Below, piece after piece: positions 48,255 through 59,100 of a DNA stretch of 64,000 nucleotides. Each line of letters starts with the position of its first letter. Within the stretch, counting starts at the first letter, position 1. Made by a program: the position numbers and the translations under genes. The stretch comes from a virus. Where the stretch lies: the IMG/VR virus record IMGVR_UViG_3300025620_000006, positions 1-64,000 of that record; one strand, given 5' to 3'. Below the pieces are notes generated by a model. The model searched no databases. It was given only the letters and a program-made list of their open reading frames with translations, and was not told the DNA's origin.

Positions 48255-48605
48255 TTATTCGTTATATGTTTTTCTATACTCTTCTCTTTTAGGTTTTATT
48301 TCTTTTTGATAGCTTTCGATTTTTCTTCTGGCCTTACCTTTCATTTTACCACTTTTTCTATAGTTGTCTTCATTTTTCATAACATCTTCTATGTTATTTA
48401 TTCCAACTTGTATATCTGCTTTATCATTAAGTTTTTGCCTATCTTCTACAGATATCTCTGTAGAAAATGGAATTTCACCAGCGAAAGGAGTTGGTGACAT
48501 TCCTGGCATAGCGCTAACAGCCCTTTGAATAGCTTGTCCAAAGTTACTATAATTATTAGCAGCGCCTCTTTTAGCTGCTCCTCTTAAACGGTCTATACTT
48601 TTCAT
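48255..48605 (-). CDS. Small charged protein with GAAK/GAAN motifs (116 aa)
   Basis: 116 residues. Starts MKSIDRLRGAAKRGAANNYS, two copies of the recurring GAA-K/N motif, then a central Pro/Ile part and a basic, helical C-terminus (IESYQKEIKPKREEYRKTYN). Last gene of the late unit. The ATG overlaps the stop of the 46-aa gene. Unknown function. Confidence 0.55.
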   Translation of the reverse strand: MKSIDRLRGAAKRGAANNYSNFGQAIQRAVSAMPGMSPTPFAGEIPFSTEISVEDRQKLNDKADIQVGINNIEDVMKNEDNYRKSGKMKGKARRKIESYQKEIKPKREEYRKTYNE

Positions 48606-48742
48606 TTTTTACAAACACATTTTGCCACTGGACAATCTTTAACATCTACGATTAATTTAGATACTAACCAATTCCATTTGCACATTAGCTTTAACCAACA
48701 AGCCTGCATCCATAGTCCTAATTTTACTAATAATTTTCCCAT
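48602..48742 (-). CDS. Small Cys-rich hydrophobic protein (46 aa)
   Basis: 46 residues: MGKLLVKLGLWMQACWLKLM, then CKWNWLVSKLIV and an ending CPVAKCVCKK. Five Cys and hydrophobic helix. Overlaps the following gene start by 4 bases (ATGA). May be a small envelope or lysis accessory protein; uncertain. Confidence 0.45.
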   Translation of the reverse strand: MGKLLVKLGLWMQACWLKLMCKWNWLVSKLIVDVKDCPVAKCVCKK

Positions 48743-48745
48743 AAT

Positions 48746-48907
48746 TTATTTATTTTTTTTGTTATTAATTTCTATCCATTTTGATATAGTATAACCTATA
48801 GTAACTAATAAAAGAACTATTTTTAATCCCATTTCTATTTTTGTAAATGTTGTTACACCTAAAGTTGATCCGTTAATTAAGTAGAGTTTAAATTGTTGTA
48901 TATCCAT
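48746..48907 (-). CDS. Small single-span membrane protein (53 aa)
   Basis: 53 residues with one hydrophobic segment (MGLKIVLLLVTIGYTI, residues about 26-42) and a short N-terminal part; typical of small holin-like or pinholin-like proteins. Located among amidase and other lysis-stage genes. ATG overlaps the stop of the 184-aa gene. Confidence 0.5.
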   Translation of the reverse strand: MDIQQFKLYLINGSTLGVTTFTKIEMGLKIVLLLVTIGYTISKWIEINNKKNK

Positions 48908-49461
48908 TAGTTATTACTTAGTACGTTTTTATTTGTTTTTAAGGTGTTGTAAGCGGTCTTAGCTATTTTTTTAGCTAGTTTTGGATTTTTAATTACCTCT
49001 TTTACGCCAGGTATTTTGTTTAATTTTTTAGTAGCTAACGAAACAAAATCACCACTAACAGCATCAGAAACTGTTTGAGCTGTTAAAGCAAACGGCGTCA
49101 TAGAAGAAACATTATTAAAGACGCTTGATCTATTTAAAGCTTCTTGAGTTTGTTCGTCTGTAGATTCATTAGCTCTTCTTAAATTACTTAAATTAGCATA
49201 TGGACCACTAGTTATATTATCGTTATCTAAACCTACAGATTCTCTAATACTTGTTCTAGCATCGTTTACTAAAGCTCTAGCACCATCAAACGGACTACTA
49301 ACAAAGGTTTTAAATTGTTGCCAGGTGCTATCTTCAGGTGTAGGAGCAGATATAGTAGCTTGACTACCTCTAGGCGCATCTTCTCTTCTCAGTTTATCTA
49401 AAGGTGTAGGATTAGCTGCACCCATGTGAAAGCCTTTTATTCCTCTAATTTTATCTCTCAT
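48907..49461 (-). CDS. Protein with GAAN motif (184 aa)
   Basis: 184 residues. Starts MRDKIRGIKGFHMGAANPTP, then polar sequence, then a helical C-terminus with Lys and Leu (LNKIPGVKEVIKNPKLAKKI). No enzymatic motif. Overlaps the 95-aa gene by 4 bases. Possibly virion-associated; the motif links it to other small late proteins. Confidence 0.55.
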   Translation of the reverse strand: MRDKIRGIKGFHMGAANPTPLDKLRREDAPRGSQATISAPTPEDSTWQQFKTFVSSPFDGARALVNDARTSIRESVGLDNDNITSGPYANLSNLRRANESTDEQTQEALNRSSVFNNVSSMTPFALTAQTVSDAVSGDFVSLATKKLNKIPGVKEVIKNPKLAKKIAKTAYNTLKTNKNVLSNN

Positions 49462-49745
49462 TTTTCTTTATGTTTATTACAGAAATTTCTAGCAGCCGCA
49501 ACGCTACCAAACCCCCATTTTTTTAAAGCCATTGCTTTTTTAGTTGGTTCGCCTTTAGCGTCTTTCATAGCACCCGCCATACCAGCAAATCTACACGCAA
49601 AAGAAACTCTGCGCTTGCCAGTTCCAGATGTTTGTCTTGATCCTAGCTTTTTACCAGTTTCAGCAGTGTAATCTTTACGCATTTTTCTGTTTTGCTTTTC
49701 GTAAGCTTTTTCTTTTATAGCAGGTCCTTTTACTTTATAAGCCAT
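49458..49745 (-). CDS. Conserved-looking basic protein (95 aa)
   Basis: 95 residues, very basic. KRRVSFACRFAGMAGAMKDA, then KGEPTKKAMALKKWGFGSVA is a sequence pattern I recall from small proteins in marine phages (cyanophage- and pelagiphage-like), usually uncharacterised. Two Cys. May bind DNA or be a virion protein. Confidence 0.6.
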   Translation of the reverse strand: MAYKVKGPAIKEKAYEKQNRKMRKDYTAETGKKLGSRQTSGTGKRRVSFACRFAGMAGAMKDAKGEPTKKAMALKKWGFGSVAAARNFCNKHKEK

Positions 49746-49754
49746 TTTTATTTT

Positions 49755-50180
49755 TTATATATTACAATATTCTTTTTTAGCATCAAAGCATGGGCAGCTT
49801 TTAGCCGCAAACTCGTTGTGTCCATGTATCGTAGCTTTTGGATGCATCTTCTTTAATGTTTTTAACAACAGTAGTAAACTTTTTTTTTGTTCTGGTGTTC
49901 TAGTATCTTTAGCAATCCATTTGCCATTAGAGCCTCGTTTTGATTCGACACCTCCAATGTAACAAATTCCTATAGAACCTTCATTTTCACCTTTAACGTG
50001 AGCTCCTTGTTTATATATACTACGACCATACTCTATAATACCATCTAATAAAACTACGTAGTGATAACCTATACCATTCCAGCCTCTTTTTAAATGCCAC
50101 TTGTTTATCTCTGCAGCATCTAAATCTCTACCTTCTTGAGTGGCTGAGCAATGTACTATTATTTTATTTATTGTTCTCAT
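49755..50180 (-). CDS. N-acetylmuramoyl-L-alanine amidase (endolysin)
   Basis: 141 residues, T7-lysozyme-sized. Zinc-ligand pattern: KIIVHCSAT (His), GAHVKGENEGSIGICY (His in the substrate site), IHGHNEFAAKSCPCFD (His, then Cys/His-type ligand). GIGYHYVVLLDG is the usual Amidase_2 core. It cleaves the amide bond between MurNAc and the peptide stem, freeing progeny. Overlaps the giant gene by 4 bases. The sequence starts MRTINKIIVHCS, so no signal peptide; holin candidates are needed for release. Confidence 0.9.
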   Translation of the reverse strand: MRTINKIIVHCSATQEGRDLDAAEINKWHLKRGWNGIGYHYVVLLDGIIEYGRSIYKQGAHVKGENEGSIGICYIGGVESKRGSNGKWIAKDTRTPEQKKSLLLLLKTLKKMHPKATIHGHNEFAAKSCPCFDAKKEYCNI

Positions 50181-53100
50181 TCGTTATAAAGTTTATCTAG
50201 TTTTTCCATAGCTTTTTCTATAGCACTATCTACTTTTTCCTGAAACTCTTTGTCTTTTTGAAGATCATATTCTAACTTTTGAGAATCACTCATGTTATTA
50301 TATCTTTCTTCTTCTAGTTTTTTAAGTCTTGCTTTTTCTTCAGCTTTTCTTTTTCTAGTTTCTTTAGCTTTTATTTTACCTTCTTCTTTTCTACGAACTT
50401 TAGCATCTGCTTTTATTAAATCAAACTCTTCTATTTTAGAATTAACATCCCAAGTTCTAAAACCTAGAGCTAAAGCTACTCTTTGGTATATAGTATTTCT
50501 ATTGTCAAAAGCTTCTGTGATAGCATTTATTTCAGCAACCATTCTATCCATTGGTATATTAGCAGCTCCAGAAACTACACTACCAACAACTTGATAGGAT
50601 GGGCTTAGTTGAAATCTACCATCAATTGTAACGCTAAATCCTTGTTCAGCTATAACGTCTTTTTCAAACTTCTTTGTTTGTATAGCAGAATATATTTTTC
50701 TTAATTTAGACCCTAACGCTGGAGATAAATTTGCAAGCTCTAACACAGTGTATGTATGATCAGCTGTAAATCCTTTCTTTTCTTCAAAGTTATATCTTCT
50801 TATAGCATTTTTAATTGTAGATATAACAGCTCCACCTACGCCAGAACCTCTTAATATAGTATCTATCATGCCGTTTACTATTCTATCTTCTTTCTTACTT
50901 AATACCTCGCCATATTTTTTTAATTGTTCTTCTTCAGTTAACTCATCATCTGGTTCATCAAAACCAGGTATCATAGCAAACAAAGCATTTTGTAATGTTG
51001 AGAATATTAAATTCTGAATTATACCATAGTAAGCTATTTTCGATATGTTAGTTTTAGCATCACCTCTACCGTTTACTAAATCAAGTCCAGCTTTTTTCAT
51101 TAACCTCGTGTACTGCATAGGTGTGTTTTGGAAGTTAAGTAAAAACCTACCTAACATACCAGCTTGCTGTTGCGATATCATAGAAGGATCTGCCGACTGT
51201 TGAGACTCTTCAGATGTTCTAGAAAAATCTTCAAACGCTTTAGTCTCTGCTTCTGTTTGACTTAGCCCTTGTTTTTTATACGTATTAATTCTGTTTCTAT
51301 AAAACGTCGCACCACCAGTTGCTATAGCTACACTATCTGCTACTTGAGTAAATACAAAACCGTTTCTTAGTAATATACTTATAAAGGTACTCATTTTGTT
51401 TTTAGAACCTTTAACTGCAGCTGCAATTTCAGCTTCATTAATATCACCTTTTAAACCAGCTCTACGTTGTTTTAATTTATCAGAATTAAATAACATCACT
51501 ACATCAGACCAGTATTGATTTTGGTTTGCAAAAGCTTTACCAGCCATAAAAGGATTATTATCAGACCAGTTTATGAAGTTAACACTAGATATTAACTGAA
51601 GCAAAGCCGATCTTCTGTTAAAAAACATTATAGCTCCTATAGATCTATTTAACCAATTCATCCAAGCGTTTGTTTGCCTGTCACTACCTTTTGGTCTATT
51701 AGTTCCGTTTTTCATTCTCCATATAATATTCTCTAAAGACTCTCTAACTCTAGAACCATATACGGCTTCTATTTTAGTTAAGTTTTGTTCGCTAAATATT
51801 ATATCTACATTCTCATTGAACTCAGATAGATACTCTGCTCTATTTACTTTTGTTGTTATAGTATTTAAATCACCAAGTATTGTTTGGCCTTGCCAATAAG
51901 TAGGAGGTTCAACATAAGTATCTTTTTTGGTAATTAAAAGAACTCCATCGGCGAACGATTGTAAGTTAGGATCTTCTCTTACTATTTTAGTTAGTATGTT
52001 TCTATCTCTATTAGATATACCTGGTATTTCAAAATCAGCTTGATCCCACAAGTAAACTCTAACAGCTTCATCATAAGTAAATTGTTCACCTGATATTTTA
52101 CTTCTTAATACTTTTTTAATTTCAGGGAAGTTAGCCATTAAGTTTCTATAATCATTAGACACTCTTTGCTTAGCAGTCTCTATAGCCGCAACAGCAGAAG
52201 TGTAAGGTCTTATTAAGGCTTTGTCGAAAAAGTCTTGATCTATTTCACCTTGCTTACCTTTACCAGCAAACATGTAAGATGTCAAACCTTTAAAGTCTTC
52301 TGCTGATGGTGGTAAAAACAAATTAAATCTTTTCTTATTTTTACCTAACCTTTGAGCTACAACTTGAGAATATCTAGCCTCTGCTTTAACGCCTTTGTTT
52401 CGTTCAATCATTTTATTAAACTCAAAGTCTAAATCTTTTTGAAACTTAACTCTAGCTATTTGAACTCTAGACTTAACGTCTAATACATCTAAAGCATCTT
52501 TAACTGCTTTAACATTTTTAGTAGCGTCATCAGTAAAGTAAAAATCATTATAACCTTCCGCGAATTTATTTATAACCCAATCAGCTTTAGCTTGAGCTTT
52601 ACCGTCAGCTAAACCTGTAATGTTTTGTAAAGGTATATTTAAACCTACCGAAGCTAAAAATTCTTGTATAGGTCCAGCAGCATCTTGAGGTCTAGCTGTT
52701 AATACAAATAAATCTTCTGAACCTCTTGTATCTGCTATTTTTTTAGCAACTTCAAACAAAGGTCCTTTTTTACCTTCAACTACTTTACTAAACTCTGCAA
52801 AATCAAAATTAGCTCCTTCGCTTTCTAACCTAGCAGCATCTGTAGCAAATTCAGTAGCATTTATTCTAGTGCTGCTACCGTCTGGCATGTTAACTATAAC
52901 CATACTTTTAGACTGAGCTAGTGTGTCATCAAAATCAAATATTCTAATCTTTTTTATTTTCTTAGAATCCTTAAGACTTAACCTAGCTTTTTCCATTGCT
53001 ATATCAGCGTTGTTATTTTTGTCAACAACTTGCTGAGCATTTAAAGCAACACCAGTTGTTCCGTTAGTTGAGTTATAAAAGTCTTCAAACTCTTGACCAA

Positions 53101-56100
53101 CAACATCACCACTTTCATAAGACTGTAAACCAAAAGGCATTTTACCTTTTGTAAATATGTTGTAATATCTTTTCCACCACTCTTGTTTTCCTGGTTGATA
53201 ACCTATAAGCATTGACTGTGTAAATCCTGTATTACCCAGAACATCATCCATTTCTTTAACTGGGATTATAGTAACCCTGTAGTCGTCTTTAAGCAAGTCT
53301 AAATCAATTTCTTTGTTACCATTGAATATAGATTCATATGCAAAAAACAAGATAGCTCTAGCAGGTATAGCGTGCTCGTATCTATAAGCAGGCTCATACC
53401 TTTGTTCACCATTAGATTTTTTTACAAGTTTACCATTTCTTATCATTGGTATTTTAAGAGTATCATATGGCATTTTAGTAGACCTACCCCATACAGGAGC
53501 GGCTAATCTAAGAGCGCTATTGTTACTACCATTCATAACACCCATTAATAAAGCCACTGTATTGTTGTTTAAACCAGATTTTTTTAAAGACTTCATAAAC
53601 TCTATAAAGAAATTCCAAGCTAAGTCAGCGTCTACTTTATTTTTATCTTGAAGTGCTTGACTGTTTTCGAACTTACCGTTTAAATATTGCATCTGAACAT
53701 CAGCGCCGGTATTTATATCTATTTTTCTATCAGGTCTTCCATCATTAAACTTTATAACTTTTTTATCAATGCTAACAACAGCTGGATCTATTCTTTGTAT
53801 TAGCCTAGTAATATCAGTAATGTTTCCAAACACACCAGCTCTAGGCGTTTTATTAGGTCTTTGACCACCTATTAATTCGTTGTTTTTTGTAGCTATAAAA
53901 TCTCCAAATATAGTAGTTCCATTACTAAAAGAAGCTGGGGTAAAAGCAACCATTAAGTCTAAAGCTTTAGGCTTTCCATATTTTTTAACTAACGCAGGGT
54001 ATAATGTTTTTTCTACAAACTCTCTAGCTTCCACCATTGTACTAGAGTCTCTCAATGAATTTGCTACAGATTGATCTGCTTTAGTATAAGCTATAACATT
54101 TTCTACATTGTCAACATTTGTTATTACAGTTTCTAAATAATCAAACCACTCTTGTTCTGTTTCTAACACACCTGTTTTTCTTTGTGGCACAAGTAAATTA
54201 CCAAACTGATTTGCTACACCTATGTGCTGTTCATTTGTAAACCTATCACCATAAACAGCTTTGTGAGCGTTTTTTAGTTTTGTTTTAATTTGTGTAGATG
54301 TTAACTCTTGTAGATTAAGTCTTTTTACTTCATCATAAAATCTAGTTCTATTATTAAGCCAGTCTGTTCTTTCACCGTCAGTAAATAAAGCTAGTTGATC
54401 CTTAACACTTGGTCTTGAAACATCATACATTAATTGCTCTACATAGTTATCTAATATATCAGCTCCAAAAAACTCTTGACGTTCTATAAAGTCTCTTCTT
54501 ATTTCACTATCAGGATTCTGTATCTGCTCATTAAACATGTCTAATCCTATCTCTTGAGCTATTTGCTTAGCTAAAGCTTCTGTAGGCATTTGAGGTATTT
54601 TTAATTTACCATTATCAAGTTTAATATATTTAGATTTAAATTTAGCTAAAGGTATAGCGTTTTTAATATCTTTTACTCTTCGTATTTTTTGATTACCAGC
54701 GGTGCTACCAGCCATAGGTCCTAGCTCAGTGGATCTATAGAAATCTATTTGACCATCTTTACTGCCTTTTGTTCTGCCTTTCCACTTATCATATTTAACC
54801 CAGCCTAAACCGTTGACGTATTTCTCTACAGCTAAAGGAAAAGCTTTTGCTAGATATGTAGTTGTAAGACCGTTTGGCCCTAGCAGTGTAGCGTAGTTTT
54901 CATTTAAAAATTGCTCGTATAGATTTATGGTTTTATTTCTAGCACCCATTGCATCTATAACAACTTTAAAAGATCCTTGCATTCCTTTTCCTAACTCATT
55001 TACAAAATCAGTTTTTTGTTTTGTAGTAGTGTCGGCGTTATATTTAGGTAGTCTATATCTAATTTCTTTACCTAGTTTTTCTTCTAGTTTGTTTTCTACT
55101 TCTGTTTGATTTGAAAACTTTATTTTTTCTTTTAAAGTAGGTTTTACTTCTTTAGCCTCTACCTCAGCTCTTCTGTTTAAAGTTTCCGTGCTGTCTGTTG
55201 ACTGCACGTTTTCAGCTGCATTATCTTCACCTATTCTAACATTAGCTTTTCCTTTTGGAACACCTAGCTGCGTAGCAAACGCATTAGCTCTTTGCATACC
55301 GGTGTTAGCCATGTAGCTATTAAAAGTTCCTAAATCTGGATTCCATTTTAATGCTATCTCACGAAGCTTACTTTTTGCGTGATCTAAGTAGGTTCTTCTA
55401 CTATAATGAACCTCTCTTATATTGAGTGGTACTCCACTACCAAATCTAGTCCAAGCTCTATTAGCAACTTTATTAACCATAGTCTCTACGTCTTTAGGTA
55501 GAATAGGTTTAAAGTTTTCTTTACCTTCAAATCTAATGTTTATTCTATCAGATATTTGCTTAGAATCATCAACACCTTTTTTAGGTTTAATACCTTCTTT
55601 ACCTATCTTTGCTCTAACTTGAGAAGTAAATTCACCTCTTCTAAAAGCCGCGTTATTTCCTATTAAATAACTTAAAGCTTTCTCAGGTGTATTCACCTTT
55701 AATCCAAAGCCGGCTCTATTAGCTAATTTGCTTAGTATGTTTTGAGTACCATACGTATCTTCTAAGTTTAATTCTTTTTCTAAAGCATAACTAAGTGATT
55801 GCATTTCTGCAGCATACTCTGTTTTAAATGTATCACCTCTTTTGTTGAAAGGTAGTAATTCACCTTTATCATTCCTAGCATCATTTGAATACTCTTCATT
55901 ACTTAACAAAGCGTTTTCAACCTTCATGTTTAAAGATCTTAATATAGGGTTTTCACTAGTTGATGTAGCTTTGTATAAGTTATCTGTATATTTATTAAAC
56001 TCTTCTTTAGTGTCAAAGTAAGATTCATCTATAGCGTGACTAATCTCATGGTAAACAACCACACCAGCTCTGATGTCTCCGTTTTCCATAGCTTGCTCTG

Positions 56101-59100
56101 CAGCCTGTCTATTTATTGTAATATATTCGTTATCTACAATAAAACCATTTCCACCTTGCTTTAGCTTATCTGTAAAAAGACTTATGTCTTTAGGGTTTAT
56201 TTTGCCGTTTTCAGCTAGAGTATATAAGTAACTTATTTGATCTTCTATGTTAGGTATTTCAACAATTTTTAAAGCTCCTATATTTTCATTAGACATTAAT
56301 TGATCTGCCTTAAAATCTATATCACTAGAAACAGTTACCACTCTAGTGTCTTGATCAAATAAAGCTCTACCACTTTGAGCATAGAAAGCATCTTGTAAAG
56401 CGTTTATTTTTTCTTTATATTCTTTTTTTCTTTTATCGCCTTCATACTTAGAAGCCGCATTGTCTTTTAACTCCTCCCATTCTTTCTGTATTTCAGTATC
56501 TTCTTTAGCCTTATTAACATAAGACTCAGTTTCCATTCTATGTATTTCTTCTACAACCTGTGCTAACTCTTGTCTTTTATCTAGCTTACCGTTCCAGTTA
56601 GGAGTGTTTTCGTCTAAGTTTAGTCTAGCTTTTCTACCTGCATCACCTAGTAACGTTTCTACATTATCATAGTTTTTATTACCTTCTTTTATAGAGTTTA
56701 TATTTGTATCTAAACTGTTTAGGTTTTGATCAAATCTATCTGCTTCAGTAGTAGTTAGTTTTTCTTTTTTGTAGTTATCAATTTGATTTTGAGCTTGGTT
56801 AGAATCCATATCAGGAGTAACACCAGCTTCACTAAGTAAGTTATTTTTTAGTACATTTAAACCTACTAAGTCAACCACGTTTTCAGAACCTAAAGCAATT
56901 ACATCTACACCCAACGCTGTTTGCTCAGCGCCTATATCTATAAGCTTTTGTTTTATAGCTGCAGTAAATGTTTTTCTTTGATTTTGACTAACACCTGGAC
57001 CATTCATTAGGTTAACCATTTCTTGTATCTCAGATGTAGCTTTGTTTATTTTTTCTCTAAACTTTTTAGTTGCTGACATTTGAGTTATAGCTGATGTAGC
57101 TATTCCAGATGTGTTTGCGAACCCAGCTGTTATAAGAGTAGCTAAAGTGGTATCATCAAACTGAGACCAGTCAGCATCTCTTTGTAGTATTAAGGATTCA
57201 GATATACCTTGTGTTCCACCGTATATAAGATTTTCTTCTACAAGCTCGCCACCAATTCTTTTACCACCTTCTATTGCAAAACTACCCCAAGCATTTAAAC
57301 TTGGTTTGTTAAATAGATTATATATATTAATTTGACCTTGTCCTTTAACATCTTTTAAAAACTTAAAAGTGTTATTAGCAGAACCTATATATCTAGTAAC
57401 ACCACCTTCTATTATACCCGTAGCAACTGAAGCAGCACCTATTTGAAATGGTGTCATTTCACCCATTGCTATAGTTTTTTCCGCATCAAGTAATCCTTGA
57501 GAATAATCAAATTGATCTATTCTACCGGCCTCCCATAAGTTATTAAGAGTTTCAACTTGTTTGTTTGCCATGTCTAAAAGATCAGCTTGAACGCTAAGAT
57601 TTCTATACATGTCTGTACCAGAAGTTATACCAAATGTAGATGCTATAGATGTTTTAACTAAACCATCGCCAAGCTTTAAAGCGTTACCCGCAGATCCAGT
57701 ACCTATAGCTAGTATAATGTTAGGCGCTTGTTGAAATAAAGTTCTTAAAGAATATAAACCAAATTCACCTTCACCAAACGCGTCGTCATATGCTGCTGAT
57801 GATTTATAATACTCTTCTTTTCTTTGTAAAGCTTTTTGCTCGTTAATAGCCCATTCAGAATTAAACAATGTAGGTAAAGCTAGAGCTATATTATAACTAG
57901 CGTCTGTAAAGTCTTTAGCAACTAAACTACCTATTTCATATTCTTTAAAAACACTACCAAATTCACTTAGTATGTTTCTCTTTATATCCTTACCTTCTTC
58001 GTCTTTGCCAACAACAACATCAGTGTCTTCTCTAAATTGAGCAGCTTCAGCAACATGATTAACATAGTTTCCTACTGTTTTTTTGTAATCAGATTCTAAT
58101 CTTCCTAAAGTATTCTGTAAAGTTATTAAGCGCGCGTTAGCCTCGTCATATAACTGCTGTTGTTCTTCTGTTAATTCTTCTGTAGCTTCTAGATTAAAAA
58201 ACAAAGTATTATCTACAATACCATCCGTTTTAGTATAAGCTATTTTAGCTGGTATATCTTTTAAACTATTAGCTATTAACTGTATTTCACCTTCTATAAT
58301 AGAACTTGTTGTATCATTATAGTTTTGAATGATTTTTGTTTCGCTTTTAATTTCATCTTTTATAACGTCGTATCCAGCGTTCTGTACAAGTAAACCTATT
58401 CTAACTAGTTCTCTTTCTCTTCTGTCGTAATCATACATGACAGATTCAGCAGCTGTTTGTTTTGCTAAAGCAATTGCTCCTTCTCTTTGTGTTTTAACAG
58501 AATAGTCTATAGCGTTAGACCATAAGTTATTATTTAAAAGCTTTTCTTTTAAAGCAGCTTTATCAATTTCAACTCCTTCATAGGCGAACTGCATAGTATC
58601 TAAAAAACCTAAATTACGTACATAATCTAACTGCTGTTCAGGCGTAAGCATTACTAGTTCATCTTCTGTAAGCATACTTCCAGAGTCTACATACTCACCT
58701 CTTCCTTCGGGGTTAGCAGAAAACTTAAGCATATAGTCTATTGCTTTTTGTTCTGCTTCTGTAAAATACTCTTTGTTTTTTAATATATCCGCAAGCTTAG
58801 AAAACTGTCCAGATAAAACATCATAATCAAAAAGCTCTTCATCTGGTTTGCTGTTTACAGCATTAATACGTTTTGTCTCTTCAAGATCTAAAGTTTTTAA
58901 ATGGGTAGATAACAAAGGATACATGTTAGCCATTGACTTAGATAAATCTTCTTTAGTAAAGTTTTTAGCTATATAGTTTTCTATACTATCCGTACTACCA
59001 GTTCTTACTGGACTTTCTATTTCTTGATTAAATATGTCACTAGCTACTACTTGCCCGTTTTGTTTTAATTCATAACCTATTACTAAGCCCTCTTGCTCTA

